This document shows positions 26,315-36,908 of a stretch of 64,000 bases of DNA, one piece after another; the stretch's first letter is position 1; each line of letters opens with the position of its first letter. The notes below the pieces were generated by a model that was given only the letters and a program-made list of their open reading frames with translations, had not been told where the DNA came from and did not search any database. This stretch comes from Chloroflexota bacterium (GTDB lineage: Bacteria > Chloroflexota > Anaerolineae > Anaerolineales > Villigracilaceae): positions 1 through 64,000 of the forward strand of contig JAPLGS010000077.1 in the NCBI GenBank assembly GCA_026390015.1. Direction: 5' to 3'. The position numbers were made by a program, and so were the translations under genes.

Positions 26315-27604
26315 ATGAATAACAAAAGACCAAAAACAACTTTTCAGCCTCTTAAGATCCTTGGCGACTACGGAGCACACATTCGCGCCTTTAAACCGAA
26401 CGCGCGAATGTATCTTTTAAGCGTGATCATCACCGGCGGCGTGATGGGCGTCTTCCGTTTGCTGTTCAATTTTTTTGTACTCAGCCTCGGCTACAACGAA
26501 GCCCTGCTCGGCAATCTGATCACCACCAGTAGCTTCGTCGCATTACTGGCCGCCCTGCCGATGGGCTATCTGGCAGATATGATTGGACGCAAAGGTTCGT
26601 TGATCATCTCCGGCGCATTATTAAGTTTCTCCATTCTAGCCATGGCCCTCTGGCGCACCGAGAATATGTTCTATTCGATGAACGTTATTTCAGGCATTGC
26701 GCAGAGTTTAGCGGGCGTCACGATGTCACCGTTTCTGATGGAGAACAGCGACGAAAAAGAACGCACGTATCTGTTTAGCTTCGGGCAGGGTCTGCAAATG
26801 ACCATGGCCTCCGTCGGCAACTGGATCGGCGGCTACCTGCCCACTTGGATAGGCAATGCCCAGCATGTAACAGCCACCAGCAGCATGGCATATGGCAACT
26901 CCATTTTCATGATCGGTATCGGCGCTGCAATTGCGATCATTCCACTGATTTTTCTAAAATCGCCAAAGCTCGAGAAGAGTCAACGGGCAGTGTTCGCGCC
27001 ATTCCATTACGCGGCAAAAAATCCTCTGCTGTTGACCAAGTTGATTCTGCCCATGCTGCTCACCTCGCTCGGCGCAGGATTGATCATGCCGTTCATGAAT
27101 GTTTTCTTCCGCGTAGTCCATCATCAATCAGATACGGTCATCGGCACGTTGTTCGCATGGGGTTCTCTGGCAATGGGCGTCGGCCTGTTGATCGCGCCGC
27201 CGCTCGCGGAACGCACAGGCAAAATTCAGCTGGTCGTTATTACACAAGCGCTCTCGATTCCATTCTTGATATTGCTTGGATTCTCCCCCATCGTTTGGGT
27301 CGGGGCCGCCAGCTATTACATCCGCCTGGCATTGATGAACATGAGTTCGCCGGTCTATCAAACGTTTATCATGGAACATGTTGAACCGTCTTCACGCGCG
27401 ACGATCGCGAGCCTCACCAGCATGGCGTGGAATTTCGGCTGGGCGTTCAGTCCCACCGTCAGCGGCTGGCTGCAAGTACGCTATGGATTTGGCCCGCCAT
27501 TCATCGGCACAATTATTCTTTACACGATCTCTGTCATTATGTATTGGGCATTTTTTTGGCGGGGAAACATCAGTACGGTTCCAACTCCAACCGCAGCGGA
27601 TTAA
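26315..27604 (+). CDS. MFS transporter
   Basis: A 429-residue membrane protein with about 12 hydrophobic segments. The loop-2/3 signature MGYLADMIGRKGSLIISGA is the MFS G-x-L-a-D-x-x-G-R-K motif, and PLAERTGK repeats it in the second half. The substrate is unknown; the family covers drug, sugar and metabolite exporters. A flavoprotein gene begins 23 bases downstream, so the two may be co-transcribed. Confidence 0.9.
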   Translation: MNNKRPKTTFQPLKILGDYGAHIRAFKPNARMYLLSVIITGGVMGVFRLLFNFFVLSLGYNEALLGNLITTSSFVALLAALPMGYLADMIGRKGSLIISGALLSFSILAMALWRTENMFYSMNVISGIAQSLAGVTMSPFLMENSDEKERTYLFSFGQGLQMTMASVGNWIGGYLPTWIGNAQHVTATSSMAYGNSIFMIGIGAAIAIIPLIFLKSPKLEKSQRAVFAPFHYAAKNPLLLTKLILPMLLTSLGAGLIMPFMNVFFRVVHHQSDTVIGTLFAWGSLAMGVGLLIAPPLAERTGKIQLVVITQALSIPFLILLGFSPIVWVGAASYYIRLALMNMSSPVYQTFIMEHVEPSSRATIASLTSMAWNFGWAFSPTVSGWLQVRYGFGPPFIGTIILYTISVIMYWAFFWRGNISTVPTPTAAD

Positions 27605-27627
27605 TACTCACAATAACGAAAAATTTT

Positions 27628-28788
27628 ATGCAAAAAGATATCTTGATCATCGGCGGCGGCCCAAGTGGACTCTCCACTGCCTTGCATCTGATAAAAATCG
27701 CCCCGCATCTGACTCGCCGAATCCTGATCCTGGAAAAGGAACATTATCCACGCTCAAAACTGTGCGCCGGCGGACTCGTCGCTGATGCAGAAATTATTTT
27801 ACAGCGCCTCGGTTTGGATGTCAGCGAAGTTCCGCACGTCGATGCATCCGCAGCGCATTTTGATTTTGAAGGCAATGGAATTAATATCAGTGTTCCAAAG
27901 AGTCATACCCTGCGCGTCATCCGCCGTAATGAGTTCGATCATTGGCTGGCAAGGAAAACACGCGAAGCAGGAATTGAAATTCGAGAAGGGATTACAGTAA
28001 AAAATATTATCCCCGATCAAGATGGCGTAACTGTTAAAACCGACCAGGAAGATTTTCGCGCACAAATTGTCATCGGCGCGGATGGATCAAACGGCATTAC
28101 GCGCCGCTGCATTTTTCCGAATGCGCCGGTTTATTCAGCGAGAGTACTAGAAGTGATAACTCCTGATTATTCTGTTGTCGCTTCGGGAAAGAACGCCTCT
28201 CGCAACAACAATGCTTACTTCGATTTCTTCCCGGTTCCAAATAATATCGCAGGATATGTATGGGACTTCCCCACGCAAATTAATGGAGAACCGATGCGAT
28301 GCTGGGGAATCTATGATACAAATCTACTCGCAGACCAGGAACGTCCGCCACTCAAAAATCCACTAGCCGAAGAAATGGCGCGGCATGGATTCAACCTCGA
28401 TGATCATGAACTCAAGGGGCATCCCATCCGCTGGTATGACCCGTTCAATCCTGTTTCGACGGCGCGGGTTTTACTGGTTGGCGATGCCGCAGGCGCAGAC
28501 TCGATCTTCGGCGAAGGCATCAGTATTGCATTGGGATATGGAGCCATTGCGGCACACGAGATCAGCGAGTCGATTCGACGCAACGAATTTTCATTTAGCA
28601 GATACAAGCGTCGGCTCGTGCGAAGCGGGCTGGGTCAAACTTTGTTCGCACGCTGGGTCATCACGAATATTATTTATCCGCTTAAGTGGCGCTGGTTTCA
28701 AATCCTATTGTGGCGGACTTTAAAACCTATTGTTATTTTAGTCGCGTGGATTTTTGTTTTGAATTGGGGAAAACGAATCAAGATTTAA
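27628..28788 (+). CDS. FAD-dependent oxidoreductase, geranylgeranyl-reductase-like
   Basis: A 386-residue flavoprotein. The FAD-binding motif is at the N-terminus, MQKDILIIGGGPSGLSTALH; then LCAGGLVADAEI, VIGADGSNGITRRC, and the second FAD block VLLVGDAAGADSIFGEGISI. This arrangement is that of the geranylgeranyl reductase/FixC group, which reduces prenyl chains of lipids or quinones. I start at the ATG at 27628; a longer frame upstream overlaps the MFS gene. A C-terminal hydrophobic segment (ILLWRTLKPIVILVAWIFVL) may anchor it to the membrane. The substrate is inferred only. Confidence 0.85.
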   Translation: MQKDILIIGGGPSGLSTALHLIKIAPHLTRRILILEKEHYPRSKLCAGGLVADAEIILQRLGLDVSEVPHVDASAAHFDFEGNGINISVPKSHTLRVIRRNEFDHWLARKTREAGIEIREGITVKNIIPDQDGVTVKTDQEDFRAQIVIGADGSNGITRRCIFPNAPVYSARVLEVITPDYSVVASGKNASRNNNAYFDFFPVPNNIAGYVWDFPTQINGEPMRCWGIYDTNLLADQERPPLKNPLAEEMARHGFNLDDHELKGHPIRWYDPFNPVSTARVLLVGDAAGADSIFGEGISIALGYGAIAAHEISESIRRNEFSFSRYKRRLVRSGLGQTLFARWVITNIIYPLKWRWFQILLWRTLKPIVILVAWIFVLNWGKRIKI

Positions 28789-29536
28789 CTCGCTTGATAA
28801 AACCCAGTGTGTTGAGTTGGCGTTCCAGCAGATAAGTGAAATATCCCTGCATGAGAATTTCCGCTTCCTTCTGGATCTCAGAGCTGGGATTTGCGCGAGA
28901 AGCATCGCGATAATTTGAGCGCTGGAAGTGGCGAAAATATTTTAGCGTCTCAATTGAAATTTTATTTAAGTTGGGCAGCCCCACCCCACAGCGTGGGCAG
29001 ATAACGCCGCCCGCGCTGAAAGAGAAGAATTGATCTTCAGCAACGATCTCGCGTCCGCAGTTGGCGCATTCAAATAATTGCGGACGAAACCCCACGTAAT
29101 CGAGCAGCCGCATTTCATAATATCGCACAGCCACCCACGTATCGGATTCTTTTTCGAGGCGGTCAAGTGTTTCGATCAATAATTTAAATGTTGAAAGATG
29201 CCCGCCATCATCGTCATAAGTAAAACGATCCAACAGTTCGATCGCATACGAAGCGTAACCTGTTTTCATCAAGTCTGCGCCGATCCCAAGAAACGCGTTG
29301 ACGGTTTCAACCTGCGTAACGATCAGCAGGTCACGTCCGCGGGCGAGTTGCAGAGTTACATGAGTGAATGGCTGTAAATGTCCCGCCTTGCGTGAAGTGA
29401 CTTTGCGCGCGCCTTTTGCAACCGCGCGCACCTTGCCCAATTCACGCGTATAGAGGGTCAGCAACTGATCCGCTTCACCCCAATCTTTATGGCGGAGCAC
29501 AACAGCAGAAACGCGGAACGATCGGAAATCGGTCAT
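28778..29536 (-). CDS. recO: DNA repair protein RecO
   Basis: A 252-residue recombination mediator (RecFOR pathway). The N-terminal OB domain starts MTDFRSFRVSAVVLRHKDWG and has GEADQLLTLYTRELGKVRAV. The zinc site appears as CANCGRE and CPRCGVG in the second half. I start at the ATG at 29536; an upstream frame extends into repeat DNA. The 3' end overlaps that of the flavoprotein gene by 11 bases (convergent). Confidence 0.93.
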   Translation of the reverse strand: MTDFRSFRVSAVVLRHKDWGEADQLLTLYTRELGKVRAVAKGARKVTSRKAGHLQPFTHVTLQLARGRDLLIVTQVETVNAFLGIGADLMKTGYASYAIELLDRFTYDDDGGHLSTFKLLIETLDRLEKESDTWVAVRYYEMRLLDYVGFRPQLFECANCGREIVAEDQFFSFSAGGVICPRCGVGLPNLNKISIETLKYFRHFQRSNYRDASRANPSSEIQKEAEILMQGYFTYLLERQLNTLGFIKRVKS

Positions 29537-29551
29537 GGGATGAAGTATACA

Positions 29552-29611
29552 CGTAGAGAAGTAGAGAAGTAGACAGGTAAACAAGTTTGCAAACGTGTGT
29601 ACTTGTCTACG
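29552..29611. repeat. 8-bp tandem repeat and inverted repeat upstream of recO
   Basis: Runs of AGTAGAGA, AGTAGAGA, AGTAGACA, GGTAAACA on one side and TACTTGTCTACG on the other form a long imperfect hairpin in the recO-cdd gap. Confidence 0.7.
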
Positions 29612-29624
29612 TTTTTACCTGCCT

Positions 29625-30029
29625 TCACAACAAATGTTTCGGCGTAAATGCCTCGGGTAATATTTCAGCTACTGTCATTTCTTTTTTAAGTTTTCCATTT
29701 CCATCTGCAATTAAGACGAGCGTATCCAAACCGAATTCAGCCATCACCTGCCTGCATCCGCCGCAGGGTGATCCGCCGTTATTAGTCACCACCGCGATCA
29801 CTTCGAATTCAATTTCGCCTTCAGAGACAGCTTTGAAGATCGCAACTCGTTCCGCGCACATGGTTTGTGGATAGGCGGCATTCTCAACATTTACACCTGT
29901 ATAAAAACGCCCGCTCCTGGTTCGCAATGCCGCGCCAACAGGATAGTTTGAATATGGCGCATACGCGCGTTTGCGGGCTTCGTTGGCAAGATCAATTAGG
30001 GATTGTTTTTCTTCATTTGTAAGATTCAT
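29625..30029 (-). CDS. cdd: Cytidine deaminase
   Basis: A 134-residue zinc enzyme that deaminates (deoxy)cytidine to (deoxy)uridine in pyrimidine salvage. The catalytic blocks are complete: GVNVENAAYPQTMCAERVAI (zinc Cys and the proton-shuttle Glu in CAE) and SPCGGCRQVMAEF (two zinc Cys). Typical length for the homotetrameric form. It lies 16 bases downstream of glmU on the same strand. Confidence 0.96.
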   Translation of the reverse strand: MNLTNEEKQSLIDLANEARKRAYAPYSNYPVGAALRTRSGRFYTGVNVENAAYPQTMCAERVAIFKAVSEGEIEFEVIAVVTNNGGSPCGGCRQVMAEFGLDTLVLIADGNGKLKKEMTVAEILPEAFTPKHLL

Positions 30030-30045
30030 TTTTCACCTGTTTGTT

Positions 30046-31407
30046 TTACTTTTTCGCTTTTCTTTCCAGCTTCCTGATCGCGCGCGCGGGCATGCCGACC
30101 ACGAGCGTATCTTCTGCCACGTTTTTCGTCACGACCGCGCCAGCGCCTGTGCGCGCACCATTTCCAATTTTAAGAGGAGCTACCAGCATGGTATCCGAAC
30201 CGATAAAGACATCCTCACCAATTTCGGTGGCATGTTTTTTCTCGCCATCATAATTACAGGTAATCGTCCCAGCGCCGATGTTGGTATTCGCGCCGATCTG
30301 CGCATTACCGATATATGAAAAATGTCCCATCTTCACGCCATCGGCAAGATATGAATCTTTCACTTCGCCAAAATTACCCATGTGAACATGGTTTCCCAAA
30401 TGCGCCCCTTTTCTTAAACGCGCGAACGGGCCCATATCCACATCATCTTCGAGCACCGCGCCTTCCATCACGGAAGAAAGAACCTTGCAGCGATTTCCGA
30501 TCTTCGAATCGCGGATGATCGAATTCGGACCGATCAGATTGCCCTGGCCGATCTGTGTCTTTCCATAAAGATATGTGTTCGGCATGATGACCGTATCCAT
30601 GCCGATCGTCACGTCAATTTCAATGTATGAAGACGCAGGGTCGATCAGCGTGACACCGTTCAACATATGCTGTTGGTTGATGCGCCTGCGCATGGCTGCA
30701 TCACATTCTGAAAGATGCACGCGCGTATTGATGCCGATGGTTTCTTCCAAGTCATCCATAACCATTGCTTGAACAGACAATCCATCTTTGGAGGCAAGCT
30801 CAACAGTATCGGTTAAATAATATTCGCCTTTTTTAGGATTCTTTGGGATGCGCTGCAGCGCATCCCACAACCAGTTTGCATCGAAACAATATCCGCCCAC
30901 ATTCAATTCCTTCACCTGTAACTGCTCCGCCGTCGCGACATATTCCTCCACGATGGCAGACACAGTGCCGTCCGTCTTGCGGATGATGCGGCCAAATCCG
31001 CGCGGGTGTTCCGCGATCACAGTTAAAAGCGAAATCGGTCCTGAATTCTTTTTCTGTGTATCGACAAGTTTTTGCAATGTCTCACCGCGCAATAAAGGCA
31101 TGTCACTGTAACAAACAACAACCAGGTCGGTTTTATTTTTCAGCAAAGATTCGGCTTGCAATACCGCGTGGCCGGTACCCAGCTGCGGTTCCTGTAAAAC
31201 CGTTTGCGCTGAATCTGCCAGATATTTTGTGACCTCATCCGCGCCGTGACCGACCACCACAACCGGTTTCTCGCTGGTAGATCGTTTGATCGCTTCCAAG
31301 GCGTGCCAGAGCATGGGCTTGCCTGCGACGGGATGCAGAACTTTTGGCAGCGCCGATTTCATGCGTGTGCCTTGTCCGGCGGCAAGTAAAACTGCTGTTA
31401 TTCTCAT
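30046..31407 (-). CDS. glmU: Bifunctional UDP-GlcNAc pyrophosphorylase / GlcN-1-P acetyltransferase
   Basis: A 453-residue enzyme that makes UDP-GlcNAc for peptidoglycan and other envelope sugars. The N-terminal pyrophosphorylase has LLAAGQGTRMKSALPKVLHP; the linker and left-handed beta helix follow, with hexapeptide repeats such as IGQGNLIGPNSIIRDSKIGN. The acetyltransferase part has GAGTITCNYDGEKKHATEIG. GAGGTGA precedes the ATG. It is probably co-transcribed with cdd. Confidence 0.97.
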   Translation of the reverse strand: MRITAVLLAAGQGTRMKSALPKVLHPVAGKPMLWHALEAIKRSTSEKPVVVVGHGADEVTKYLADSAQTVLQEPQLGTGHAVLQAESLLKNKTDLVVVCYSDMPLLRGETLQKLVDTQKKNSGPISLLTVIAEHPRGFGRIIRKTDGTVSAIVEEYVATAEQLQVKELNVGGYCFDANWLWDALQRIPKNPKKGEYYLTDTVELASKDGLSVQAMVMDDLEETIGINTRVHLSECDAAMRRRINQQHMLNGVTLIDPASSYIEIDVTIGMDTVIMPNTYLYGKTQIGQGNLIGPNSIIRDSKIGNRCKVLSSVMEGAVLEDDVDMGPFARLRKGAHLGNHVHMGNFGEVKDSYLADGVKMGHFSYIGNAQIGANTNIGAGTITCNYDGEKKHATEIGEDVFIGSDTMLVAPLKIGNGARTGAGAVVTKNVAEDTLVVGMPARAIRKLERKAKK

Positions 31408-31428
31408 TGTGTCACCTCAATCAATCAA

Positions 31429-31466
31429 AACAGGATTTGAACGGCATGTGCCGCACAAATCCTGTT
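31429..31466 (-). terminator. Hairpin in the tRNA-Gln/glmU gap
   Basis: Perfect arms AACAGGATTTG and CAAATCCTGTT with an inner CGGCA/TGCCG pair. On the minus strand TTTT follows, so it could end tRNA readthrough or structure the glmU leader. Confidence 0.6.
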
Positions 31467-31467
31467 C

Positions 31468-31493
31468 AGAAAAGAATCCCCGCGTTGGCGGGG
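31468..31493 (-). terminator. Terminator of tRNA-Gln
   Basis: CCCCGC-CAAC-GCGGGG followed on the minus strand by ATTCTTTT, ten bases downstream of the tRNA. Confidence 0.75.
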
Positions 31494-31502
31494 TATGTCA
31501 GG

Positions 31503-31573
31503 CTGGGGCACCTGGATTCGAACCAAGATCCACAGCTCCAAAGGCTGGTGTGCTGCCATTGCACCATGCCCCA
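31503..31573 (-). tRNA. tRNA-Gln (anticodon TTG)
   Basis: A 71-base cloverleaf: acceptor TGGGGCA/TGCCCCA with G73, D arm GTGC...GCAC, anticodon loop CTTTGGA (anticodon TTG), four-base variable loop and T loop TTCGAAT. Position 27-43 is a C-T mismatch. The 3' CCA is not encoded (CCT follows). Confidence 0.95.
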
Positions 31574-31601
31574 GTGCGCGCAAAATTGTATCACAATTTA
31601 T

Positions 31602-32663
31602 TTAATTTCCATTCGGGATGAGGCCAAGTTTGCGGGCATCTTCCTGTGAGATCACGTTAGCGTTGACAGGTTTCTTTCCTATTTTTTCTGCGGCTTGATC
31701 CCAGAAATCATCCGAGTCATTTCCTTTTGTTTTGTCCAGTGAGGCATTGACTAGGAGCGTTTCCATCTCCGTCGAGGATGATTCTTCAGCCGTTTGGGCA
31801 GGATCATCCTCGGGCGCGGATACTGACTTCGAAGAAAGGAGCTGCAATTCGCCGGTCACACCCATTGATTTTAAGGCTCGTTCCACCTGAGTCCGCAATG
31901 CGAGTAGGGCGCTAATGGTTTCAAGAACGCGCTGTTCGGCGGCAAGCCCATTGCCGGCAACTAGCAACGCGTACATGGGTGTCACAGGGATGAAAAGCAG
32001 GTCATGATCGCCGCCGCTAAAGACATGGAATGAGTCGATCGAGTCCTGATGATTATGGCGTGCAACCTTCAAACTCGAAGCGTGAATGGCCATCAATGTT
32101 GAAATGAGTGAGACTTCCATGCTGGCATCAAGCAGTTTGCCAGTGCGCGCCTGCACGAGACCGTGATCATTAAGCAGGAAAACCGCTTCGGCATTGATAT
32201 CCTGCCGAAAATTAGCAAGCAGGTCTGAGAGTCTGGCGTGGGGTCCTTCCACTATTTCATCTTTTACTTCTGAAGGGAAGATCGTCCGCACAAGGCCCAG
32301 ACTACGCTCCACGACATCTAGAAAATCTGTCATTGGAATGGGCTTGTCAAAGATGGCTTGCGCGCCTGCGTTGAGTATTTCCTCGCGCATTTTGCGATCT
32401 GTCACCCCGGTTATGAAGATGACATTCGCTTCCGGATGGCGCGCGCGGATTTTGTGCATTAGGTCCACTCCGCTCATGCCGGGCAGCATGTAATCGGTGA
32501 CGAGCAGATCAATTTTATAGCGGGTGGATAAGAGCAAAGCTTCTTCGCCCGATAGAGATTCAAAGACCTTTAATTTTTTGATATTAAGTGTATCGAGCGT
32601 GGCGTGTAATAATCGTAAAATATCGCGCTGATCATCAACAAGCAAAACATTGCGTTCCATCAT
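31602..32663 (-). CDS. Response regulator with a C-terminal roadblock/GAF-like domain
   Basis: A 353-residue protein. Residues 5-122 are a CheY-like receiver: acidic pair D10-D11, phospho-acceptor D57 in LLVTDYMLPGMSGVD, FITG, and K107 in FDKP. The middle part (about 142-270, with RQDINAEAVFLLNDHGLVQA and FIPVTPMYALLVAGNGL) looks like a roadblock/LC7 or GAF-like sensor fold. There is no DNA-binding domain. The C-terminal 75 residues are acidic and low complexity and end EDARKLGLIPNGN. No histidine kinase is adjacent. The role is unknown; signal relay or a GTPase-regulating function is possible. Confidence 0.8.
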   Translation of the reverse strand: MMERNVLLVDDQRDILRLLHATLDTLNIKKLKVFESLSGEEALLLSTRYKIDLLVTDYMLPGMSGVDLMHKIRARHPEANVIFITGVTDRKMREEILNAGAQAIFDKPIPMTDFLDVVERSLGLVRTIFPSEVKDEIVEGPHARLSDLLANFRQDINAEAVFLLNDHGLVQARTGKLLDASMEVSLISTLMAIHASSLKVARHNHQDSIDSFHVFSGGDHDLLFIPVTPMYALLVAGNGLAAEQRVLETISALLALRTQVERALKSMGVTGELQLLSSKSVSAPEDDPAQTAEESSSTEMETLLVNASLDKTKGNDSDDFWDQAAEKIGKKPVNANVISQEDARKLGLIPNGN

Positions 32664-32739
32664 AGGCTTACTTCTCTGCTTCCTGCATTGTCTCTACGGC
32701 AAAAATCGTCGAAACCTGAATTTTCAGATGGCCACCGGA

Positions 32740-34668
32740 TCAATTCTTGCAAGCTTCGCCCATGTCAATCGTCTCGATATTCCAAAGCGGGTTGGCAGTT
32801 GCATCAAGATCAAAATGACAAAGGTCTGGGCGCGCTGCGGCAATCCGAAGATGATAATAAAGTGGAATGGCGGGAAGTTCGGTGGAAAATAATACCTGCG
32901 TTTGACGATATGAATCAACGTAGGCTTGATCATCTGGCAGAGCTAGTTGAGCAGTGCGGCAGGCTGTATCAAATTTCTCATTCTTGTAGGCTGTTACATT
33001 CGTACCGATCCATAAATTGGAAGCGGAGGGAATTTCCGCGCTGGTGAACCAGCCGCAGGGAGGTTCAATACTGTTGACGCCCATCGCGTATTCAATCAGA
33101 TCAAAATTACGGCCAAACAACGCACCGCCCGGGCCGGGAGAATACAGATCGTTTTGCTCAAAATATTGCACCTTGAGTCCAATGCCGCATTGCGCAAGTG
33201 ACTGCGAGAGAATATCCACTACCTGCCTACGCTGGGTGGCTGTTGTAGTATAGTAATTTAATTGTAAAGGCGTGCCGGCTTTCACGTTTTTAACACCCAC
33301 GGCAGTGATCGGTGTGGATGGTAATCCATCCACATCTCTCCAGCCGGCTTGTTCAAGCAATGATCTCCCGGTTGCGGGGTCAAAGGGAAGCACTTCAATA
33401 TTGGGATCATACAAAGGATGCCCAACAGGTATGTAGCTGGCCGGCACCGTTGTTTGCCCAAGAAGCACATTATCAACAACTGCTTGACGATTTAGACAGT
33501 AAGCAATCCCCTGGCGGGTGTGCGCGTCTCCAAAAATATCCTGCCTGTCATTCTGGCGTGCGGGATCATATCCGTCATCATAGGATGCGGGTGAAATACC
33601 AAGCCCAAGCCATTCAATGGTCATACCGGGCGTGAAGAAAGTTTGCGCAAGTTCACCGGCCTGCAACTTTTGCAATAGCTCTGCCTGATTATCAAGCCGA
33701 ATGGTTGGGTCAAGAATGTCACAGCGGCCTGCCACTAATTCGCTGAGAGCGGTGTTCGGGTTTGCGATGAAGCGGAAGGTAAGCGCATCAAACTTCGGGT
33801 ATCCTTCCACGGCGCGGAAATAATACGGGTTTTTCGTCAACGTGATGTGATCCCCTGCGAGCCATTCAGTGATCATGTAGGGTCCCCATCCTATTGGCGA
33901 ACGCGAAGCGACGTCAACGGTCTTCAGTTTAGCCGCAGCAAAATCGCTCCATACATGCCGCGGCGCGGGTGCCCAAAAATTGGTGAAGTATGCGGGGTCA
34001 AAAAAACCAGGCTTGCCCCACCATTGCACAGTTTGCGGGTCTGTGGCTTCATACGTCAGTGTGCGATCGATCAAATATTGATTTGAGACCGCGCTCGGGT
34101 CAGATGCAAGAGTGAACGCGTAGACCGAATCATCCGAGGTGACTGGCGTACCATCCGACCAGGTCAGGTCTGGGCGTAAATGGAAATTAACAACCATTTG
34201 ATCCATCTCAAGCGGCGTGGTTCCATCATACGTGATGACGCAATCATCAGCGCGGCAGGCGGAGGGGCGGACTCGCACACCTTGTTTCAGCGCAACCAGA
34301 TTTCCATCCGCATCCACCACTTGACTTTTGAGCTGTACCTTCGTACTGACGATTTCCGCGTCGCCGTTTTTAAGGGACGGCATTTGAGTGATGATCACAG
34401 CCTGATATTCATATCCAATTGTGTCGATCGGGCCGTCATTGACAGCGGCCAGCACACTACGCGCGGCCGCGTTAGGGCCGCCGTATGGATATAGCGTATT
34501 CGGTTCCTGTCCCAAACAAACGGTGAGTGAACGCGGTTTGGGAGTCGCAGTGGGCGTCACTGGCAGCGGAGTGAATGTAGCGAGGGGCGGCGTCTCTGTG
34601 TTCGATTGAGTGATCGAACACGCACTGACAATAAATATCATCAAGATAATGGAGATGGTTTTTTTCAT
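32740..34668 (-). CDS. Family-5 ABC substrate-binding lipoprotein, canonical order
   Basis: A 642-residue extracellular solute-binding protein. The signal peptide ends at a lipobox VSAC (C17), followed by a Thr/Pro linker to about 46. The lobes are in the usual order: LTVCLGQEPNTLYPYGG, WSDGTPVTSDDSVYAF, GWGPYMITEWLAGDHIT, LVAGRCDILDPT, then TRQGIAYCLNRQAVVDNVLL. It probably binds peptides or similar oligomers for import. It follows the ABC operon on the same strand but is separated from it by a terminator and has no permease of its own nearby. It is the internal reference for the permuted protein at 39295. Confidence 0.9.
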   Translation of the reverse strand: MKKTISIILMIFIVSACSITQSNTETPPLATFTPLPVTPTATPKPRSLTVCLGQEPNTLYPYGGPNAAARSVLAAVNDGPIDTIGYEYQAVIITQMPSLKNGDAEIVSTKVQLKSQVVDADGNLVALKQGVRVRPSACRADDCVITYDGTTPLEMDQMVVNFHLRPDLTWSDGTPVTSDDSVYAFTLASDPSAVSNQYLIDRTLTYEATDPQTVQWWGKPGFFDPAYFTNFWAPAPRHVWSDFAAAKLKTVDVASRSPIGWGPYMITEWLAGDHITLTKNPYYFRAVEGYPKFDALTFRFIANPNTALSELVAGRCDILDPTIRLDNQAELLQKLQAGELAQTFFTPGMTIEWLGLGISPASYDDGYDPARQNDRQDIFGDAHTRQGIAYCLNRQAVVDNVLLGQTTVPASYIPVGHPLYDPNIEVLPFDPATGRSLLEQAGWRDVDGLPSTPITAVGVKNVKAGTPLQLNYYTTTATQRRQVVDILSQSLAQCGIGLKVQYFEQNDLYSPGPGGALFGRNFDLIEYAMGVNSIEPPCGWFTSAEIPSASNLWIGTNVTAYKNEKFDTACRTAQLALPDDQAYVDSYRQTQVLFSTELPAIPLYYHLRIAAARPDLCHFDLDATANPLWNIETIDMGEACKN

Positions 34669-34793
34669 GATTGCCTGCCAATATGGAAGAATAGGATTGT
34701 GATGAATATATAATCAACAACGAGGGCAATTATAACAACGTTAATCGTTTAACGTTGAGCAAAAGATGTGTAAATCATTTCTTCTGCAGGCAC

Positions 34794-34817
34794 AAAAAAA
34801 CCGCCTTTCAGCGGTTT
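34794..34817 (-). terminator. Terminator of the ABC operon
   Basis: On the minus strand AAACCGC-TGAAAG-GCGGTTT runs into TTTT, about ten bases after the ATP-binding gene's stop. Confidence 0.85.
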
Positions 34818-34828
34818 CCTTGTTTATG

Positions 34829-35821
34829 TTATTCCACCAACCAGCAAGCCACCCAATGGCCAGGGCGGGCTTCTTTGAATTCAGGCTCAGCTTGGGAACA
34901 TTGCGCCACAGCAATCGGACAACGTGTATGGAATCGGCAACCCTTAGGCGGATTAAGCGGGCTGGGCACATCCCCTTTCAGGATGGTACGGTCACGCTTG
35001 ACTTCAGGATGCGGAACGGGGATGGCCGACATCAAAGCCTTTGTGTAAGGATGCAATGGTTCGCGATAAAGAGCATCACGCCCGGTGAGTTCCACCATCT
35101 TGCCAAGGTACATAACCGCCACGCGGTCTGAGATGTGTTCGACCACGCTCAGGTTATGTGCGATGAAGAGATAAGTGAGACCGAATTCCTTCTGCAAGTC
35201 TTTGAGAATGTTCAAGACCTGCGATTGAATGGAAACATCCAGCGCAGAAACCGGCTCGTCGCAAACGATGAATTTCGGCTGTAAGGCTAAAGCACGGGCA
35301 ATACCAATGCGCTGACGCTGTCCACCGGAAAATTCGTGCGGATAACGGCGGGCATGGTATTCTTCCAATCCCACTTTCTTTAGCATGTTAATGGCAACTT
35401 CCCAGCGTTCTTTGGGACGTCCAATTTTATGAATTTGCAGTCCCTCCATCACAGCCTCACCGATCGGCATGCGGGGATTAAGAGATGCATACGGATCCTG
35501 GAAGATGATCTGCATATCACGACGTAACGCCTTGAGTGACTTGGGGCGCATCTTGATAATATCTTCGCCATTAAAAGTCACTTCGCCGGAAGTTGGTTCG
35601 ATCAGACGCAAAATGGAGCGGCCGACCGTAGTTTTTCCACAGCCTGATTCGCCCACCATTCCCAAAGTCTCGCCGTTCTTTATCGCGAAACTCACTTTAT
35701 CCACAGCCTGTACCCAGGCGGTTGTGCGTTGAAAAATACCGGAGCGAACCGGGAAATACTTCGTAAGGTTTTTTACAACCAACAGGTCGGACTTATCTTG
35801 GGTTTGCATTTTATTATTCAT
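34829..35821 (-). CDS. Oligopeptide-type ABC transporter ATPase (OppF-like)
   Basis: A 330-residue ATPase from the ATG at 35821. Walker A is [15 protein letters not shown], the signature [17 protein letters not shown], Walker [13 protein letters not shown], and the Opp/Dpp-type C-terminal iron-sulfur-like/cys segment [14 protein letters not shown]. It energises import together with the OppD-like subunit encoded 16 bases upstream. A longer frame would overlap the previous gene, so I chose the internal start. Confidence 0.92.
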   Translation of the reverse strand: MNNKMQTQDKSDLLVVKNLTKYFPVRSGIFQRTTAWVQAVDKVSFAIKNGETLGMVGESGCGKTTVGRSILRLIEPTSGEVTFNGEDIIKMRPKSLKALRRDMQIIFQDPYASLNPRMPIGEAVMEGLQIHKIGRPKERWEVAINMLKKVGLEEYHARRYPHEFSGGQRQRIGIARALALQPKFIVCDEPVSALDVSIQSQVLNILKDLQKEFGLTYLFIAHNLSVVEHISDRVAVMYLGKMVELTGRDALYREPLHPYTKALMSAIPVPHPEVKRDRTILKGDVPSPLNPPKGCRFHTRCPIAVAQCSQAEPEFKEARPGHWVACWLVE

Positions 35822-35837
35822 CACCACACCATCTCTC

Positions 35838-36872
<1,035 letters not shown>

Positions 36873-36908
36873 GAGTAGCTCCCTGAGTTGAGATTTTTTT
36901 CATAGCGT

